A DNA stretch of 64,000 nucleotides, taken from assembly GCF_018343525.1 (NCBI RefSeq), contig NZ_JAGYPH010000004.1, positions 124,001 through 188,000 of the forward strand, read 5' to 3'. The notes beneath the pieces were generated by a model. That model was given only the letters and a program-made list of their open reading frames with translations. It was not told the origin of the DNA and did no database searches. This DNA comes from Lederbergia citrea. Lineage in GTDB: Bacteria; Bacillota; Bacilli; Bacillales; Bacillaceae_C. The position numbers and the translations under genes are program-made. Positions 15,211 through 23,494 of this stretch are shown in pieces (positions within the stretch are counted from its first letter, which is position 1; each line of letters begins with the position of its first letter).

Positions 15211-16218
15211 ATGAAATTAAAATCTATCTTTTTTATATTTGCATTACTTACTGCTGCATTTCTAGGCGGGTGTAATACGAATCAACCGAATCCACCATTA
15301 GAGACTAACAAAGACATTGAAACGCTAAAAATCTTCACTACGATTTTTCCGATTGAGGATTTTACGAAGAAAATTGGCGGAAAGCATGTGGAGGTAAAAA
15401 GCGTATATCCTGCGGGAGCGGATGCTCATACATTCGAACCGACGATGAGATTGATGATGGAAATCGCTGATGCTGATTTATTTATTTACAATGGGGCTGG
15501 TCTTGAATCTTTTATTGATAAAACGAAAAAGACTTTATCTAAGGAAAAGGTAACCATGGTAGAAGCCTCTAAAGGTATTGAATTATTGAGTGGCGAAGGA
15601 GATCATCATGATCACGGAAACGACGAAAGCGGACATGAACATGGCCACGATGAAGATCATTCAAGTGAAGATCCCGATGGACATCATCACCATGATAAAG
15701 ACCCACATATTTGGTTAGATCCAATCTATGCCAGCAAAATGGCCGAAAATATTAAAGATGCCCTAGTTGGATCCATGCCTTCTGCAAAAGAAGAGTTTGA
15801 GAAGAATTACGCTGATTTAAAATTGAAGCTTGAACAACTTGATGTAAATTTAAAGGAAACGATCGAAGCTTCCGATCGTAAGGAAATTTTGGTTTCCCAC
15901 GCTTCATATGGTTACTGGGAACATCGATATGGCATTAAACAAATCAGCATTTCGGGATTAAGCCCTGAAAATGAACCTTCGCAAAAACAGTTACAAACCA
16001 TTATTGAAACAGCTAGAGAGCATAATATTTCATATATTATTTATGATCAAAATCCATTAACAAAGGTTGCGGTTGCGGTTCAAAAAGAAACCGGAACAAA
16101 AGCTATTACGTTGCATAATTTGGAATATATTACGGAAAATGATCTTAAAAATCAGGAAGACTACTTTAGCATTATGAATAAAAATATCGAAGGTCTTAAA
16201 ACAGCTTTATCCAATTAA
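15211..16218 (+). CDS. znuA: Zinc ABC transporter binding lipoprotein (ZnuA/AdcA type)
   Basis: 335 residues. Signal peptide with lipobox FLGGCNT (Cys21), then a cluster A-I zinc-binding protein: PIEDFTKKIGG, AGADAHTFEPT with one metal His, a His/Asp/Glu-rich loop at about 130-165 typical of zinc receptors, DPHIWLDPI with a second His, LVSHASYGYW with a third. It captures zinc outside the cell for an ABC importer. Start ATG follows GGGGAA; the open frame extends 44 codons upstream through the promoter and Zur box and is not used. No permease or ATPase genes adjoin it, so it must share them with a locus elsewhere. Confidence 0.93.
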   Translation: MKLKSIFFIFALLTAAFLGGCNTNQPNPPLETNKDIETLKIFTTIFPIEDFTKKIGGKHVEVKSVYPAGADAHTFEPTMRLMMEIADADLFIYNGAGLESFIDKTKKTLSKEKVTMVEASKGIELLSGEGDHHDHGNDESGHEHGHDEDHSSEDPDGHHHHDKDPHIWLDPIYASKMAENIKDALVGSMPSAKEEFEKNYADLKLKLEQLDVNLKETIEASDRKEILVSHASYGYWEHRYGIKQISISGLSPENEPSQKQLQTIIETAREHNISYIIYDQNPLTKVAVAVQKETGTKAITLHNLEYITENDLKNQEDYFSIMNKNIEGLKTALSN

Positions 16219-16227
16219 GTAAAAAAC

Positions 16228-16270
16228 AAAAGTCTAGGAACGTGCCAATGTGGCCGTCCCTGGACTTTTT
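16228..16270. terminator. Bidirectional terminator between znuA and hmp
   Basis: Arms AAAAGTCTAGGAACG / CGTCCCTGGACTTTT with GU pairs and T runs on both strands. Confidence 0.85.
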
Positions 16271-16282
16271 AATAATTTTTCA

Positions 16283-17506
16283 TTATTTTGCTTCTTGCTT
16301 TTCCTTTTCCAAAGCCATCGCTGGACCGAAAAATTCATAACGGATATTTGTTTCGGGAATGCCCAAACTAGCGAGCATATTCACGACATTTTTCAAAAAT
16401 GGGACTGGACCACATATATAGCAGATGGTATCTTTATCTACCTTCTCTGCCAAAAATTCTTGGCTGATGTAACCTGTAAAATGATGAATTCCTGCAGCGT
16501 TTATTGGGTTTTCATAGCCATAGTATATTTCTCCGTTTGCAAGCTTTTCCGTCATTTCCATAGCTTCAGCTGCAAACGCATGTAATGCCTCATTTCTTGC
16601 TGAATGAATAAAAGTTACTTTCCGGTTTGAATTAGTGTTAACTATTGCATCCAGCATACTCATCATAGGTGTAAGGCCAACCCCACCGCTAATCAATGAA
16701 AGAGGCGCATCTTCCTCAATTTCCAAATAGAAATCTCCTGCTGGAGCGCTAATTTCAATTTTATCGCCAACAAATATATGGTCATGCAAGAAATTAGAAA
16801 CTTTTCCGTTCGGTTTGAAATCCGCTTCTCTTTTAACCGAAATTCTAAAATAATCGCGGCCTGGTGCACACGAAAGACTATATTGTCTATTGAGGGCGTA
16901 TGTTTCACCTGGAATATGAATTCGAACGGTAATATATTGCCCAGGTTTAAAAGTAGGAATAGCTTTTCCGTTTACTGCTTTTAAATAGAAAGAAGTAATA
17001 ACATCGCTCTCTTTCACTTTGTCGGCAACTGTAAACTCTTTAAAACCATCCCAACCTCCTGCCTGTTCTTCCGCCGCTTCATACATGTCAGCTTCGACAT
17101 CGATAAATACTTGAGCAATGACTCCATAGGCATCAGCCCATGCATCAATGATTTCATCTGTAGCAGCGTCGCCAAGTACTTCCTTAATAGCTCCAAGCAA
17201 ATGTTGTCCAACGATTGGGTAGTGTTCAGGCTTAACACCTAAGCCACGATGTTTATGAGCAACCATTTTTACAGCTGGAAGCAATGATTCGAGACAATCG
17301 ATATTTTGAGCAGCTGCATATACCATATTCGCTAAAGCTGTTTGTTGGCGGCCTTGTGATTGATTAGAATGATTGAATATATTTAATAATTCCGGATGAT
17401 TTGCAAACATATTTTTATAAAAAACTGATGTAATTGTTACACCGTGAACTTCTAATACTGGTGCAGTCGATTTAATAATGTCGATTGTTTTTTTCGAAAG
17501 TGCCAT
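16283..17506 (-). CDS. hmp: Flavohaemoprotein, nitric oxide dioxygenase Hmp
   Basis: 407 residues, three domains in the usual order: globin (1-140) with proximal His in [12 protein letters not shown] region, FAD domain (about 150-260) with RQYSLS, and NAD(P)H domain (about 270-400) with [14 protein letters not shown] and CYICGPVPF. It oxidises NO to nitrate in the cytoplasm. Divergent from nsrR; a near-perfect NsrR-type site lies just upstream of its ATG. This fits the nitrate-respiration cluster further along, which would generate NO as a by-product. Confidence 0.97.
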   Translation of the reverse strand: MALSKKTIDIIKSTAPVLEVHGVTITSVFYKNMFANHPELLNIFNHSNQSQGRQQTALANMVYAAAQNIDCLESLLPAVKMVAHKHRGLGVKPEHYPIVGQHLLGAIKEVLGDAATDEIIDAWADAYGVIAQVFIDVEADMYEAAEEQAGGWDGFKEFTVADKVKESDVITSFYLKAVNGKAIPTFKPGQYITVRIHIPGETYALNRQYSLSCAPGRDYFRISVKREADFKPNGKVSNFLHDHIFVGDKIEISAPAGDFYLEIEEDAPLSLISGGVGLTPMMSMLDAIVNTNSNRKVTFIHSARNEALHAFAAEAMEMTEKLANGEIYYGYENPINAAGIHHFTGYISQEFLAEKVDKDTICYICGPVPFLKNVVNMLASLGIPETNIRYEFFGPAMALEKEKQEAK

Positions 17507-17523
17507 TTTAAAGACTCCTTTTT

Positions 17524-17546
17524 AAGATGTATTTTAAATACACCTT
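17524..17546. promoter_or_regulatory. NsrR operator in the hmp promoter
   Basis: 23-base near-palindrome AAGATGTATTT / AAATACACCTT, one base off perfect symmetry, matching the AAGATGTATTT-type NsrR sites described before hmp and nasD in Bacillus. It lies 18-40 bases before the hmp ATG. Confidence 0.8.
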
Positions 17547-17701
17547 TAGTGTACACTAGGATCTTTTTTAAAGATATAAATTGAATGCATGTTTAAAAAA
17601 GCTGTCACAAAATCTCCTTTGAATGGTCACGAACAGCTTAAATAAGCCTATCTATCGTTATTATCCATTTTAAAGTTGTATAATTAAATGAGAGGCAGGT
17701 G

Positions 17702-18151
17702 ATGAAATTGAGATTAACAAATTATACAGATTTTTCTTTACGCGTATTAATTTATCTAGCCTCCAAACGGGCAGATGAAATATCCAATATAACCGAAATT
17801 GCAGAAGCATATAACATTTCGAGGAACCACTTAACGAAAGTCATCCATGAACTTGGAAAAATGGGGGTTATCATTACGATTCGTGGCCGAGGCGGTGGAA
17901 TTAGGCTTGCCCTTCCACCTGAAGAAATTAATGTCGGTGCGATTGTCCGTAAGACAGAGGATGATTTTAAACTCGTTCCTTGCTTTGGAGATAGTCCAAA
18001 CCCGTGTGTTATTTCGCCGGTTTGCGGTTTAAAACATGCTCTCGGTCGTGCACTTACTGCCTACTTGGCTGTCCTCGATGAATACACGATCGCCGACCTC
18101 GTATCAGATCCCCTTGGTTACCGTATGTTGCTAGGCATAGATAAAAACTAA
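17702..18151 (+). CDS. nsrR: Rrf2-family NO-sensing repressor NsrR
   Basis: 149 residues. Rrf2 winged helix (1-75, LTNYTDFSLRVLIYLAS and ISRNHLTKVIHELGKMG) and the three cluster-binding cysteines CFGDSPNPCVISPVCG (about 94-108), spaced as in Bacillus NsrR, which holds a [4Fe-4S] cluster that NO destroys. It represses hmp and often nitrite/nitrate genes. Start is uncertain: the ATG used has GAGG six bases upstream; a TTG two codons later (giving MRLTNYTDF, like known NsrR N-termini) has AGGTG at better spacing. Confidence 0.92.
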   Translation: MKLRLTNYTDFSLRVLIYLASKRADEISNITEIAEAYNISRNHLTKVIHELGKMGVIITIRGRGGGIRLALPPEEINVGAIVRKTEDDFKLVPCFGDSPNPCVISPVCGLKHALGRALTAYLAVLDEYTIADLVSDPLGYRMLLGIDKN

Positions 18152-18189
18152 TGTCCTCTTTTCTTTTAGGAAAGAGGACATTAGTTTTA
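18146..18189 (+). terminator. Terminator of nsrR
   Basis: Sixteen-base stem AACTAATGTCCTCTTT / AAAGAGGACATTAGTT that includes the nsrR stop codon, followed by TTTT. Confidence 0.9.
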
Positions 18190-18272
18190 TATGGTGTGTT
18201 GTTAATTGGCATTCTTCATATGTCTTGTTAAAATGGATTAGAAGATTCTGAACAAATTAAAGGAGAGTGCTT

Positions 18273-19505
18273 ATGTCCAATTTCCAGGAAAAACTCGAAA
18301 AATATGCTGAACTTGCAGTTAAAGTCGGTGTGAATGTGCAGGTGGGACAAACGCTTGCGATCAATACAACAATAGATAATGCAGAATTCATTAGAATTGT
18401 CGTAAAAAAAGCCTATGAAGCTGGGGCAAAGAATGTAATTGTCAACTGGAATGATGATGTAGTTTCCAGACTAAAATATGATTTAGCTCCCGACGAAGCA
18501 TTCCAAGAATATCCGAAATGGCGTGCACGTGAAATGGAAGAGTTGGCGGAAAACGGTGCAGCATTTATGTCTGTTGTTTCTTCTGGTCCGGACCTCTTAA
18601 AAGGCGTAGATCCGAAGCGCATAGCCAATTTCCAAAAAGCCGCAGGCCAGGCGTTGGACAAGTATCGCCAGTATATACAATCTGATAAAGTCAGTTGGAC
18701 AGTGATTGCTACTCCGTCTAAAGATTGGGCTGCAAAAGTATTTCCAGATGCAGCACCGGAAGAGCAGGTCGAAAAACTTTGGGAAGCCATTTTCAAAGCA
18801 ACAAGAACGGACCTTGACAACCCTGTTGATGAGTGGAAAAGACATGACGAGACCCTTCATGAGAAGGTGGAATATTTAAATAAGAAAAGCTATAAAAAGC
18901 TTCATTATACAGCGCCTGGCACAGATTTAACGATTGAATTGCCAAAAGGACATCTGTGGGCTGGGGCTGGAAGCGTAAATGAAAAAGGGCATGAATTTAT
19001 GGCTAATATGCCGACCGAGGAAGTTTTTACCGTCCCTCATAAAGATGGGGTAAACGGCTATGTTTCAAGTACAAAGCCTTTAAGCTATGGAGGAAATATC
19101 ATCGATGAATTTACGGTAACGTTTGAAAATGGCCGCATCGTTGATGTGAAAGCAAAAGAAGGCGAAGAAATTTTAAAACAGCTTGTTGAAACAGATGAAG
19201 GTTCGCACTACTTAGGTGAAGTAGCACTCGTCCCTTTTAATTCACCAATATCACAATCAAATATTTTATTTTATAATACTTTATTTGATGAAAATGCCTC
19301 TAATCACCTTGCAATTGGCAGCGCCTATGCGTTCTGTCTAGAAGGCGGAAAACAAATGACTCAAGAAGAACTCGCAGAAAATGGACTGAATTCAAGTATC
19401 ACCCATGTGGACTTCATGATTGGGTCTGCTGAGATGGATATTGACGGCATTACAGAAACAGGTGAAGCCGAGCCAATCTTCCGTAAAGGTGATTGGGCAT
19501 TTTAA
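18273..19505 (+). CDS. ampS: M29-family metallo-aminopeptidase AmpS
   Basis: 410 residues, the length of B. subtilis AmpS and Staphylococcus AmpS. C-terminal half carries the M29 metal ligands: glutamate in MPTEEVFTVPHKDGVNG (about 250), GSHYLGEVALVPFNSPIS, and HVDFMIGS near the end. It is a cytoplasmic exopeptidase using two metal ions (Co/Zn/Mn). ATG start preceded by AAAGGAGAG; a GTG two codons earlier lies too close to that site. Its transcription terminator has been split by the IS3-type element that begins 35 bases after the stop. Confidence 0.94.
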   Translation: MSNFQEKLEKYAELAVKVGVNVQVGQTLAINTTIDNAEFIRIVVKKAYEAGAKNVIVNWNDDVVSRLKYDLAPDEAFQEYPKWRAREMEELAENGAAFMSVVSSGPDLLKGVDPKRIANFQKAAGQALDKYRQYIQSDKVSWTVIATPSKDWAAKVFPDAAPEEQVEKLWEAIFKATRTDLDNPVDEWKRHDETLHEKVEYLNKKSYKKLHYTAPGTDLTIELPKGHLWAGAGSVNEKGHEFMANMPTEEVFTVPHKDGVNGYVSSTKPLSYGGNIIDEFTVTFENGRIVDVKAKEGEEILKQLVETDEGSHYLGEVALVPFNSPISQSNILFYNTLFDENASNHLAIGSAYAFCLEGGKQMTQEELAENGLNSSITHVDFMIGSAEMDIDGITETGEAEPIFRKGDWAF

Positions 19506-19516
19506 ATGTTGATAAG

Positions 19517-19529
19517 GAAAGAGCCCAGC
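19517..19529 (+). terminator. Left half of ampS terminator, split by IS
   Basis: AAAGAGCCCAGC here pairs with GCGGGCTCTTTTT at 21032-21044. With the IS and one copy of AAATG removed, the two halves form a normal hairpin with T run just after ampS. Confidence 0.85.
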
Positions 19530-19535
19530 AAATTG

Positions 19536-19540
19536 AAATG
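19536..19540. repeat. Target-site duplication of the IS3-type element (left)
   Basis: AAATG here and at 21028-21032 flank the element as a five-base direct repeat. The pre-insertion sequence reads TTGAAATGCGGG. Confidence 0.75.
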
Positions 19541-19592
19541 ATGTGCACCCCAAAAGTTAGACGAACCAAATCTAACTTTTGGGGTGTTTTTT

Positions 19593-20144
19593 ATGGTCAA
19601 ATATGATGAAGGATTCAAACAAAAAGTGGTTGACGCTTATTTAGCTGGCGAAGGTGGATATGCTTCCTTGGCCATTAGATTTGGAATTCGAAGTAAAACG
19701 AATATAAGAAAATGGGTCAGTGCGTTCCAACAATTTGGGAAACAGGGCTTGGCTACTAAAAAGGTAAATACGAATTATCCTGTTCAATTTAAAATAGATG
19801 TCATAAACTATAAGGTAAAAACAGGAGATTCCTTTGAAGAAGTTGCTAGAAAATTTGGCATTACTGACCCGCCTATGGTTCATGACTGGTTGAGAAAATG
19901 GCAAAAAGAAGGCATTGAAGGGCTCTCTAAATCAAAGGGGCGTCCATCAATGTCCAACAAACCAAAGAAGAAAAAGAATGAGAAGAAATTGACGAAGGAA
20001 GAACAACTTTTAAAAGAAATAGAATTACTTCGTGCGGAGAATGCCTATTTAAAAAAGCTCCGAGCTTTAGGGATAAATATTCCGAGCCGACTGCTAAAAC
20101 AGAATCTAGGGTCATCCACGAACTCAGAAAAGAATTCAAATTAG
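19593..20144 (+). CDS. IS150-type transposase OrfA
   Basis: 183 residues from MVKYDEGFKQ. Two helix-turn-helix domains (about 5-50 and 60-110: GFKQKVVDAYLAGEGGY, VQFKIDVINYKVKTG) followed by a leucine-zipper-like segment (LLKEIELLRAENAYLKKL) as in IS150 OrfA. The frame-shift heptamer lies inside its last quarter, so ribosomes either stop after OrfA or shift into orfB to give the full transposase. OrfA alone usually represses or modulates transposition. Confidence 0.9.
   Translation: MVKYDEGFKQKVVDAYLAGEGGYASLAIRFGIRSKTNIRKWVSAFQQFGKQGLATKKVNTNYPVQFKIDVINYKVKTGDSFEEVARKFGITDPPMVHDWLRKWQKEGIEGLSKSKGRPSMSNKPKKKKNEKKLTKEEQLLKEIELLRAENAYLKKLRALGINIPSRLLKQNLGSSTNSEKNSN
20051..20057 (+). promoter_or_regulatory. 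Slippery heptamer for -1 frameshift
   Basis: A AAA AAG, in the correct phase with orfA codons, followed after a short gap by AGCTCCGAGCT, which can fold and stimulate slippage. The -1 frame is open from here through orfB. Confidence 0.8.
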
Positions 20145-20995
20145 CTGTTATCCTTGAAGCAACAGGTTTTCCAAAGGCAACCTATATGTATTGGCAAAAA
20201 CGATTTATTGAACCAAATCCAGATGAAGAGATTGAAAAGATTATCAAAGATATTGTAGACAAACATAATGGAAATTACGGCTATCGCCGAATTGATTTGG
20301 AATTGCGTAAAAAAGGTTATATCGTAAATCACAAAAAAATCCTACGGATTACCAATAAACTTGGTATTACTTGTACATCATACACACGCAAATCTCGTAA
20401 ATACAGTACTTATAAAGGAACTGTAGGTAAGATTTCAAAAAACCTTGTCAACCGTAGATTCAATACAAGCATTCCACATCAAAAATTAACAACTGATACA
20501 TCTGAATTCAAATACTACACGACCGATTCTAATGGAAAAATAATCATCAAGAAGGCTTATTTAGATCCGTTTCTAGATATGTTTAATGGTGAAATATTAT
20601 CCTTTCGGTTCTCAGAACGCCCGAACGCAAAAGCAATCATGGATGCTTTAGATGAAGCAATTGAAATAACAAAAGATTGCCCCTATCGAACGACTATACA
20701 CTCTGATCAGGGATGGGGTTATCAAATGAAAAAATATGTAAAGAAACTAAAAGATAATGATATATTTCAAAGTATGTCCCGAAAAGGTAACTGTTTGGAT
20801 AATTCGCCAATGGAAAATTTCTTCGGCATAATGAAACAGGAAATGTATTATGGTAAAGTTTATCGCTCATTTGAAGAGCTTAAGCAAGCAGTGACTGATT
20901 ATATTTTTTACTATAACAATGAACGGATAAAAGAAAAATTGACTGGCATGAGCCCGGTTGAATACCGTCTTCATACCAGTCAACTAGCTGCTTAA
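20057..20995 (+). CDS. IS150-type transposase OrfB (DDE integrase domain)
   Basis: Read in the -1 frame from the slippery site; about 312 residues. The upstream part without ATG (APSFRDKYSEP.., then RVIHELRKEFKLAVILEATG) is IS150 OrfB-like, so this is not an independently started gene. An HTH_21 segment (NGNYGYRRIDLELRKKGY) precedes the rve integrase core: catalytic Asp in TTDTSEFKYY, Asp in IHSDQGWGYQ, Glu in NSPMENFFGIMKQE. Product is the OrfAB fusion transposase. Confidence 0.92.
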   Translation, partial: APSFRDKYSEPTAKTESRVIHELRKEFKLAVILEATGFPKATYMYWQKRFIEPNPDEEIEKIIKDIVDKHNGNYGYRRIDLELRKKGYIVNHKKILRITNKLGITCTSYTRKSRKYSTYKGTVGKISKNLVNRRFNTSIPHQKLTTDTSEFKYYTTDSNGKIIIKKAYLDPFLDMFNGEILSFRFSERPNAKAIMDALDEAIEITKDCPYRTTIHSDQGWGYQMKKYVKKLKDNDIFQSMSRKGNCLDNSPMENFFGIMKQEMYYGKVYRSFEELKQAVTDYIFYYNNERIKEKLTGMSPVEYRLHTSQLAA

Positions 20996-21031
20996 ATATT
21001 TAAGTCTAACTTATGGGGTTCAGCACAAAAT

Positions 21032-21046
21032 GCGGGCTCTTTTTAT
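21032..21046 (+). terminator. Right half of ampS terminator, split by IS
   Basis: GCGGGCTCTTTTT, complementary to 19517-19529 on the other side of the element. By itself it is no hairpin. Confidence 0.85.
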
Positions 21047-21060
21047 ATGATTGACCTTTA

Positions 21061-21360
21061 TTAATATTCTATTTCGGTTTCCCATCCGTGAATCAAATGG
21101 TCGTCAAAAGTACTGAGGTAAGATTCAGTTTCCAATCCCTTATCAATAGCATCTGTACTGTCCGTCATCCCTTGATCGTTCTGCAACTCCCCAGCGTAAT
21201 CGGAATAATAATCAATTCGCATGCCATCCTGTTCCATATAACCATTTTCAGGTTCATGAATCGTTTCAGATTTTCCTTTTATTACAAGGGTATTGTCCCA
21301 ACGTTTAAAGACTACTGTACCGTCCGGATTACATCTAATCCTTCTTGTCATCTTGTCCAT
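21061..21360 (-). CDS. Hypothetical acidic protein
   Basis: 99 residues from MDKMTRRIRCNPDGTVVFKRW; a GAGGGGG ribosome site lies ten bases upstream. The N-terminal 45 residues are basic and beta-like (TVVFKRWDNTLVIKGKSE); the C-terminal half is acidic (YYSDYAGELQND, then ESYLSTFDDHLIHGWETEIEY). No known family recognised. Codon use looks like that of its neighbours. The open frame extends 18 codons further upstream but through the ribosome site. Confidence 0.55.
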   Translation of the reverse strand: MDKMTRRIRCNPDGTVVFKRWDNTLVIKGKSETIHEPENGYMEQDGMRIDYYSDYAGELQNDQGMTDSTDAIDKGLETESYLSTFDDHLIHGWETEIEY

Positions 21361-21593
21361 AGCTCGTCTTCCCCCTCGATTAAAAAGTTGAAAATCTTCC
21401 TTAAAACGATACATTCATCCTTGAGGAACCATGTTTTGAATGTCCTAGGTAAATCTCTGTGTTTTACTATTCCCTATTATTTTCAACCTAAACCATAGAT
21501 TTAAACTTTTTTCAACAAAAATAGAGACGTGTTTCCAATACCGGGAAAGTGGTATACTGAATCAACAGATCATTATTTTTAGAGGTGAAAGTT

Positions 21594-22115
21594 ATGGAAC
21601 AGCCAACAAAGAAATTTATGAAAGAAACTGTAACGATTAAAACAAGCCATGTTTTGCCACCAGATACGAACCATCACGGCACATTATTCGGAGGCAAATT
21701 AATGTCGTATATTGATGATGTGGCCTCGATCGCAGCGGTTAAATTTGCTCGAAATATGGTTGTAACTGCATCAACTGACTCAGTTGATTTTATTAAACCT
21801 ATTCGGACTGGTGATGCGGTCACATTAAAAGCAATGGTCACCTGGACTGGAAGGAGTTCGATGGAAGTATTCGTAAAAATCACTTCTGAACATTTGTTAA
21901 CGGGAGAACAATCAATAGCAGCATTGTCATTTTTAACTTTTGTTGCATTAGATGACACTGGAAAGCCTACACCTGTTCCGGAAGTAGTTCCAGAAACAGA
22001 AGAAGAACGCTGGTTGAATGAAACAGCAAGTTCAAGAGCAGCTCACCGGAAAATACGCAAACAAGAAAGCAAAGACCTCGCCGCATTTTTTTCCAATAAC
22101 TCAATTAATGAATAA
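21594..22115 (+). CDS. Acyl-CoA thioesterase, hotdog fold (YkhA-like)
   Basis: 173 residues. Hotdog BFIT/YciA-type signature: PPDTNHHGTLFGGKLMSYIDDVASIAA, in which the Asn-His..Gly-Gly stretch and catalytic Asp (near 37) are typical, then STDSVDFIKPIRTGDAVTLKAMV. The family hydrolyses medium/long acyl-CoA in the cytoplasm. B. subtilis YkhA is of the same size. The C-terminal tail (EERWLNETASSRAAHRKIRK) is charged. Start ATG after AGAGGTGAAAG. A short hairpin terminator follows. Confidence 0.87.
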   Translation: MEQPTKKFMKETVTIKTSHVLPPDTNHHGTLFGGKLMSYIDDVASIAAVKFARNMVVTASTDSVDFIKPIRTGDAVTLKAMVTWTGRSSMEVFVKITSEHLLTGEQSIAALSFLTFVALDDTGKPTPVPEVVPETEEERWLNETASSRAAHRKIRKQESKDLAAFFSNNSINE

Positions 22116-22143
22116 ACAGCTGGATTCCTTTGGCTGTTTTTTC
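22114..22143 (+). terminator. Terminator of the thioesterase gene
   Basis: AAACAGC / GCTGTTT hairpin then TTTT, overlapping the stop codon. Confidence 0.75.
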
Positions 22144-22320
22144 TTATTTACAAAAAAGTCGACATTTGTTTTTTACAGAATGGTTAAGTTTTCATAACAA
22201 GACGTTTGAACACCAAAGCCCCAATCCCTTTAGTACCAACGGTTTGAAGCGTTATTTAACGTGATATGTTTGTAACATTTCTCAATTTCCATAATCTGTT
22301 GCAAGCAATCTATTAAAAAG

Positions 22321-22349
22321 TTGTCTATACTTATGGAAAACTGTACATA
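22321..22349 (+). promoter_or_regulatory. Candidate sigma-A promoter of mreBH
   Basis: TTGTCT, 17-base spacer, TACATA, about 50 bases before the ATG. In B. subtilis mreBH is under sigma-I; I find no convincing sigma-I motif here. Confidence 0.4.
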
Positions 22350-22399
22350 AACTTATATTTCGGTTTTCTATTAAATAAATCAAAGGTTTGGTGAAAATT

Positions 22400-23407
22400 A
22401 TGTTTTCCAATACAGAAATTGGTATTGATTTAGGTACGGCAAACGTACTTGTGTATACAAAAAACAAGGGAATTATTTTAAACGAGCCATCAGTAGTCGC
22501 AGTTAACACAAAAACAAATCAAGTTCTTGCGGTCGGTGCAGAGGCAAAAAGTATGATCGGAAAAACACCTGGTAATATTGTTGCAGTCCGTCCGTTGCGT
22601 GATGGTGTCATTGCAGACTTTGATATTACGAGTCAACTCCTAAAGGAAATTATGAAAAAAGCAGGGAAAACAATCGGATTCGCGCTTAGAAAACCTGATG
22701 TAGTTGTTTGCACTCCATCAGGGGCTACATCTGTGGAACGACGTGCAATCCATGATGCAGTTAAAGCTTGTGGTGCCAAAAATGTGCATCTCATTGAAGA
22801 ACCTGTTGCGGCAGCGATTGGGGCAGATCTGCCTGTTGAAGAGCCAGTAGCCAATGTAATTGTTGACATCGGCGGCGGGACGACTGAAGTTGCTATTATT
22901 TCGTACGGAGGCGTAGTCACAAGTAACACTGTGCGAGTCGGCGGTGATTTATTGGATGATAATATCATTCAACATGTTAGAAAAAACTACAATTTACTAA
23001 TTGGAGAACGAACAGCCGAGCAAATTAAAATAGAAATTGGCTACGCGCTAATCGAGCATCAAGAAAAAAAGATGGACGTTCGCGGACGCGATCTTGTGAC
23101 TGGACTGCCTCAAACAGTTACACTCAGCTCACTTGAAATTCAAAATGCTTTAAAAGAATCATTACTTCATATTTTAGAAGCGATCAGGGCAACTTTGGAA
23201 AATTCCCCTGCAGAGCTAAGCGGCGACATCGTTGACCGTGGAGTCGTTTTAACCGGAGGAAGTTCTCTCCTGAACGGATTCCAAGAATGGCTTAGTAAAG
23301 AAATTATCGTTCCTGTTCATATTGCACCAAACCCACTCGAATCAGTTGCAATCGGAACTGGACGTTCGCTTAAATTTATAAATAAGCTCCAAAAGGCTGC
23401 GACATAA
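22400..23407 (+). CDS. mreBH: MreB-like actin homologue MreBH
   Basis: 335 residues, the length of B. subtilis MreBH and nearly identical in the conserved blocks: [21 protein letters not shown] (phosphate 1), [19 protein letters not shown] (phosphate 2), [14 protein letters not shown] (adenosine). Membrane-associated filament that guides lateral wall synthesis and, in B. subtilis, positions the hydrolase LytE. Start at the ATG after GGTGAAAATT; the frame extends upstream to a TTG with no ribosome site. Monocistronic, ending in a strong terminator. Confidence 0.93.
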   Translation: MFSNTEIGIDLGTANVLVYTKNKGIILNEPSVVAVNTKTNQVLAVGAEAKSMIGKTPGNIVAVRPLRDGVIADFDITSQLLKEIMKKAGKTIGFALRKPDVVVCTPSGATSVERRAIHDAVKACGAKNVHLIEEPVAAAIGADLPVEEPVANVIVDIGGGTTEVAIISYGGVVTSNTVRVGGDLLDDNIIQHVRKNYNLLIGERTAEQIKIEIGYALIEHQEKKMDVRGRDLVTGLPQTVTLSSLEIQNALKESLLHILEAIRATLENSPAELSGDIVDRGVVLTGGSSLLNGFQEWLSKEIIVPVHIAPNPLESVAIGTGRSLKFINKLQKAAT

Positions 23408-23449
23408 ACCGATTTAGTATCCACGCCATTTTTTTGGAAATCAAAAAAA

Positions 23450-23491
23450 TTAACCCCTGAGAGCTATTAAACTCTCGGGGGTTTACTTTTT
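23450..23491. terminator. Bidirectional terminator between mreBH and floT
   Basis: TAACCCCTGAGAG / CTCTCGGGGGTTTA stem with T runs on both sides. Confidence 0.9.
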
Positions 23492-23494
23492 TGC

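Larger units (their letters stand above)
19541..21027 (+). mobile_element. IS3 family, IS150-group insertion sequence
   Basis: About 1,487 bp. Imperfect terminal inverted repeats: left TGTGC..ACCCCAAAAGTTAGAC, right (complement) TGTGCTGAACCCCATAAGTTA, differing by a three-base gap and one base. Flanked by AAATG duplications. Carries two overlapping frames, orfA and orfB, joined by a -1 frameshift. Both frames and all catalytic residues are intact, and the ends are well preserved, so the insertion is probably recent and the element active. Confidence 0.92.

Noticed and set aside
22180..22320. Sigma-I promoter for mreBH
   Set aside because: Expected from B. subtilis but no adequate -35 and -10 pair seen.
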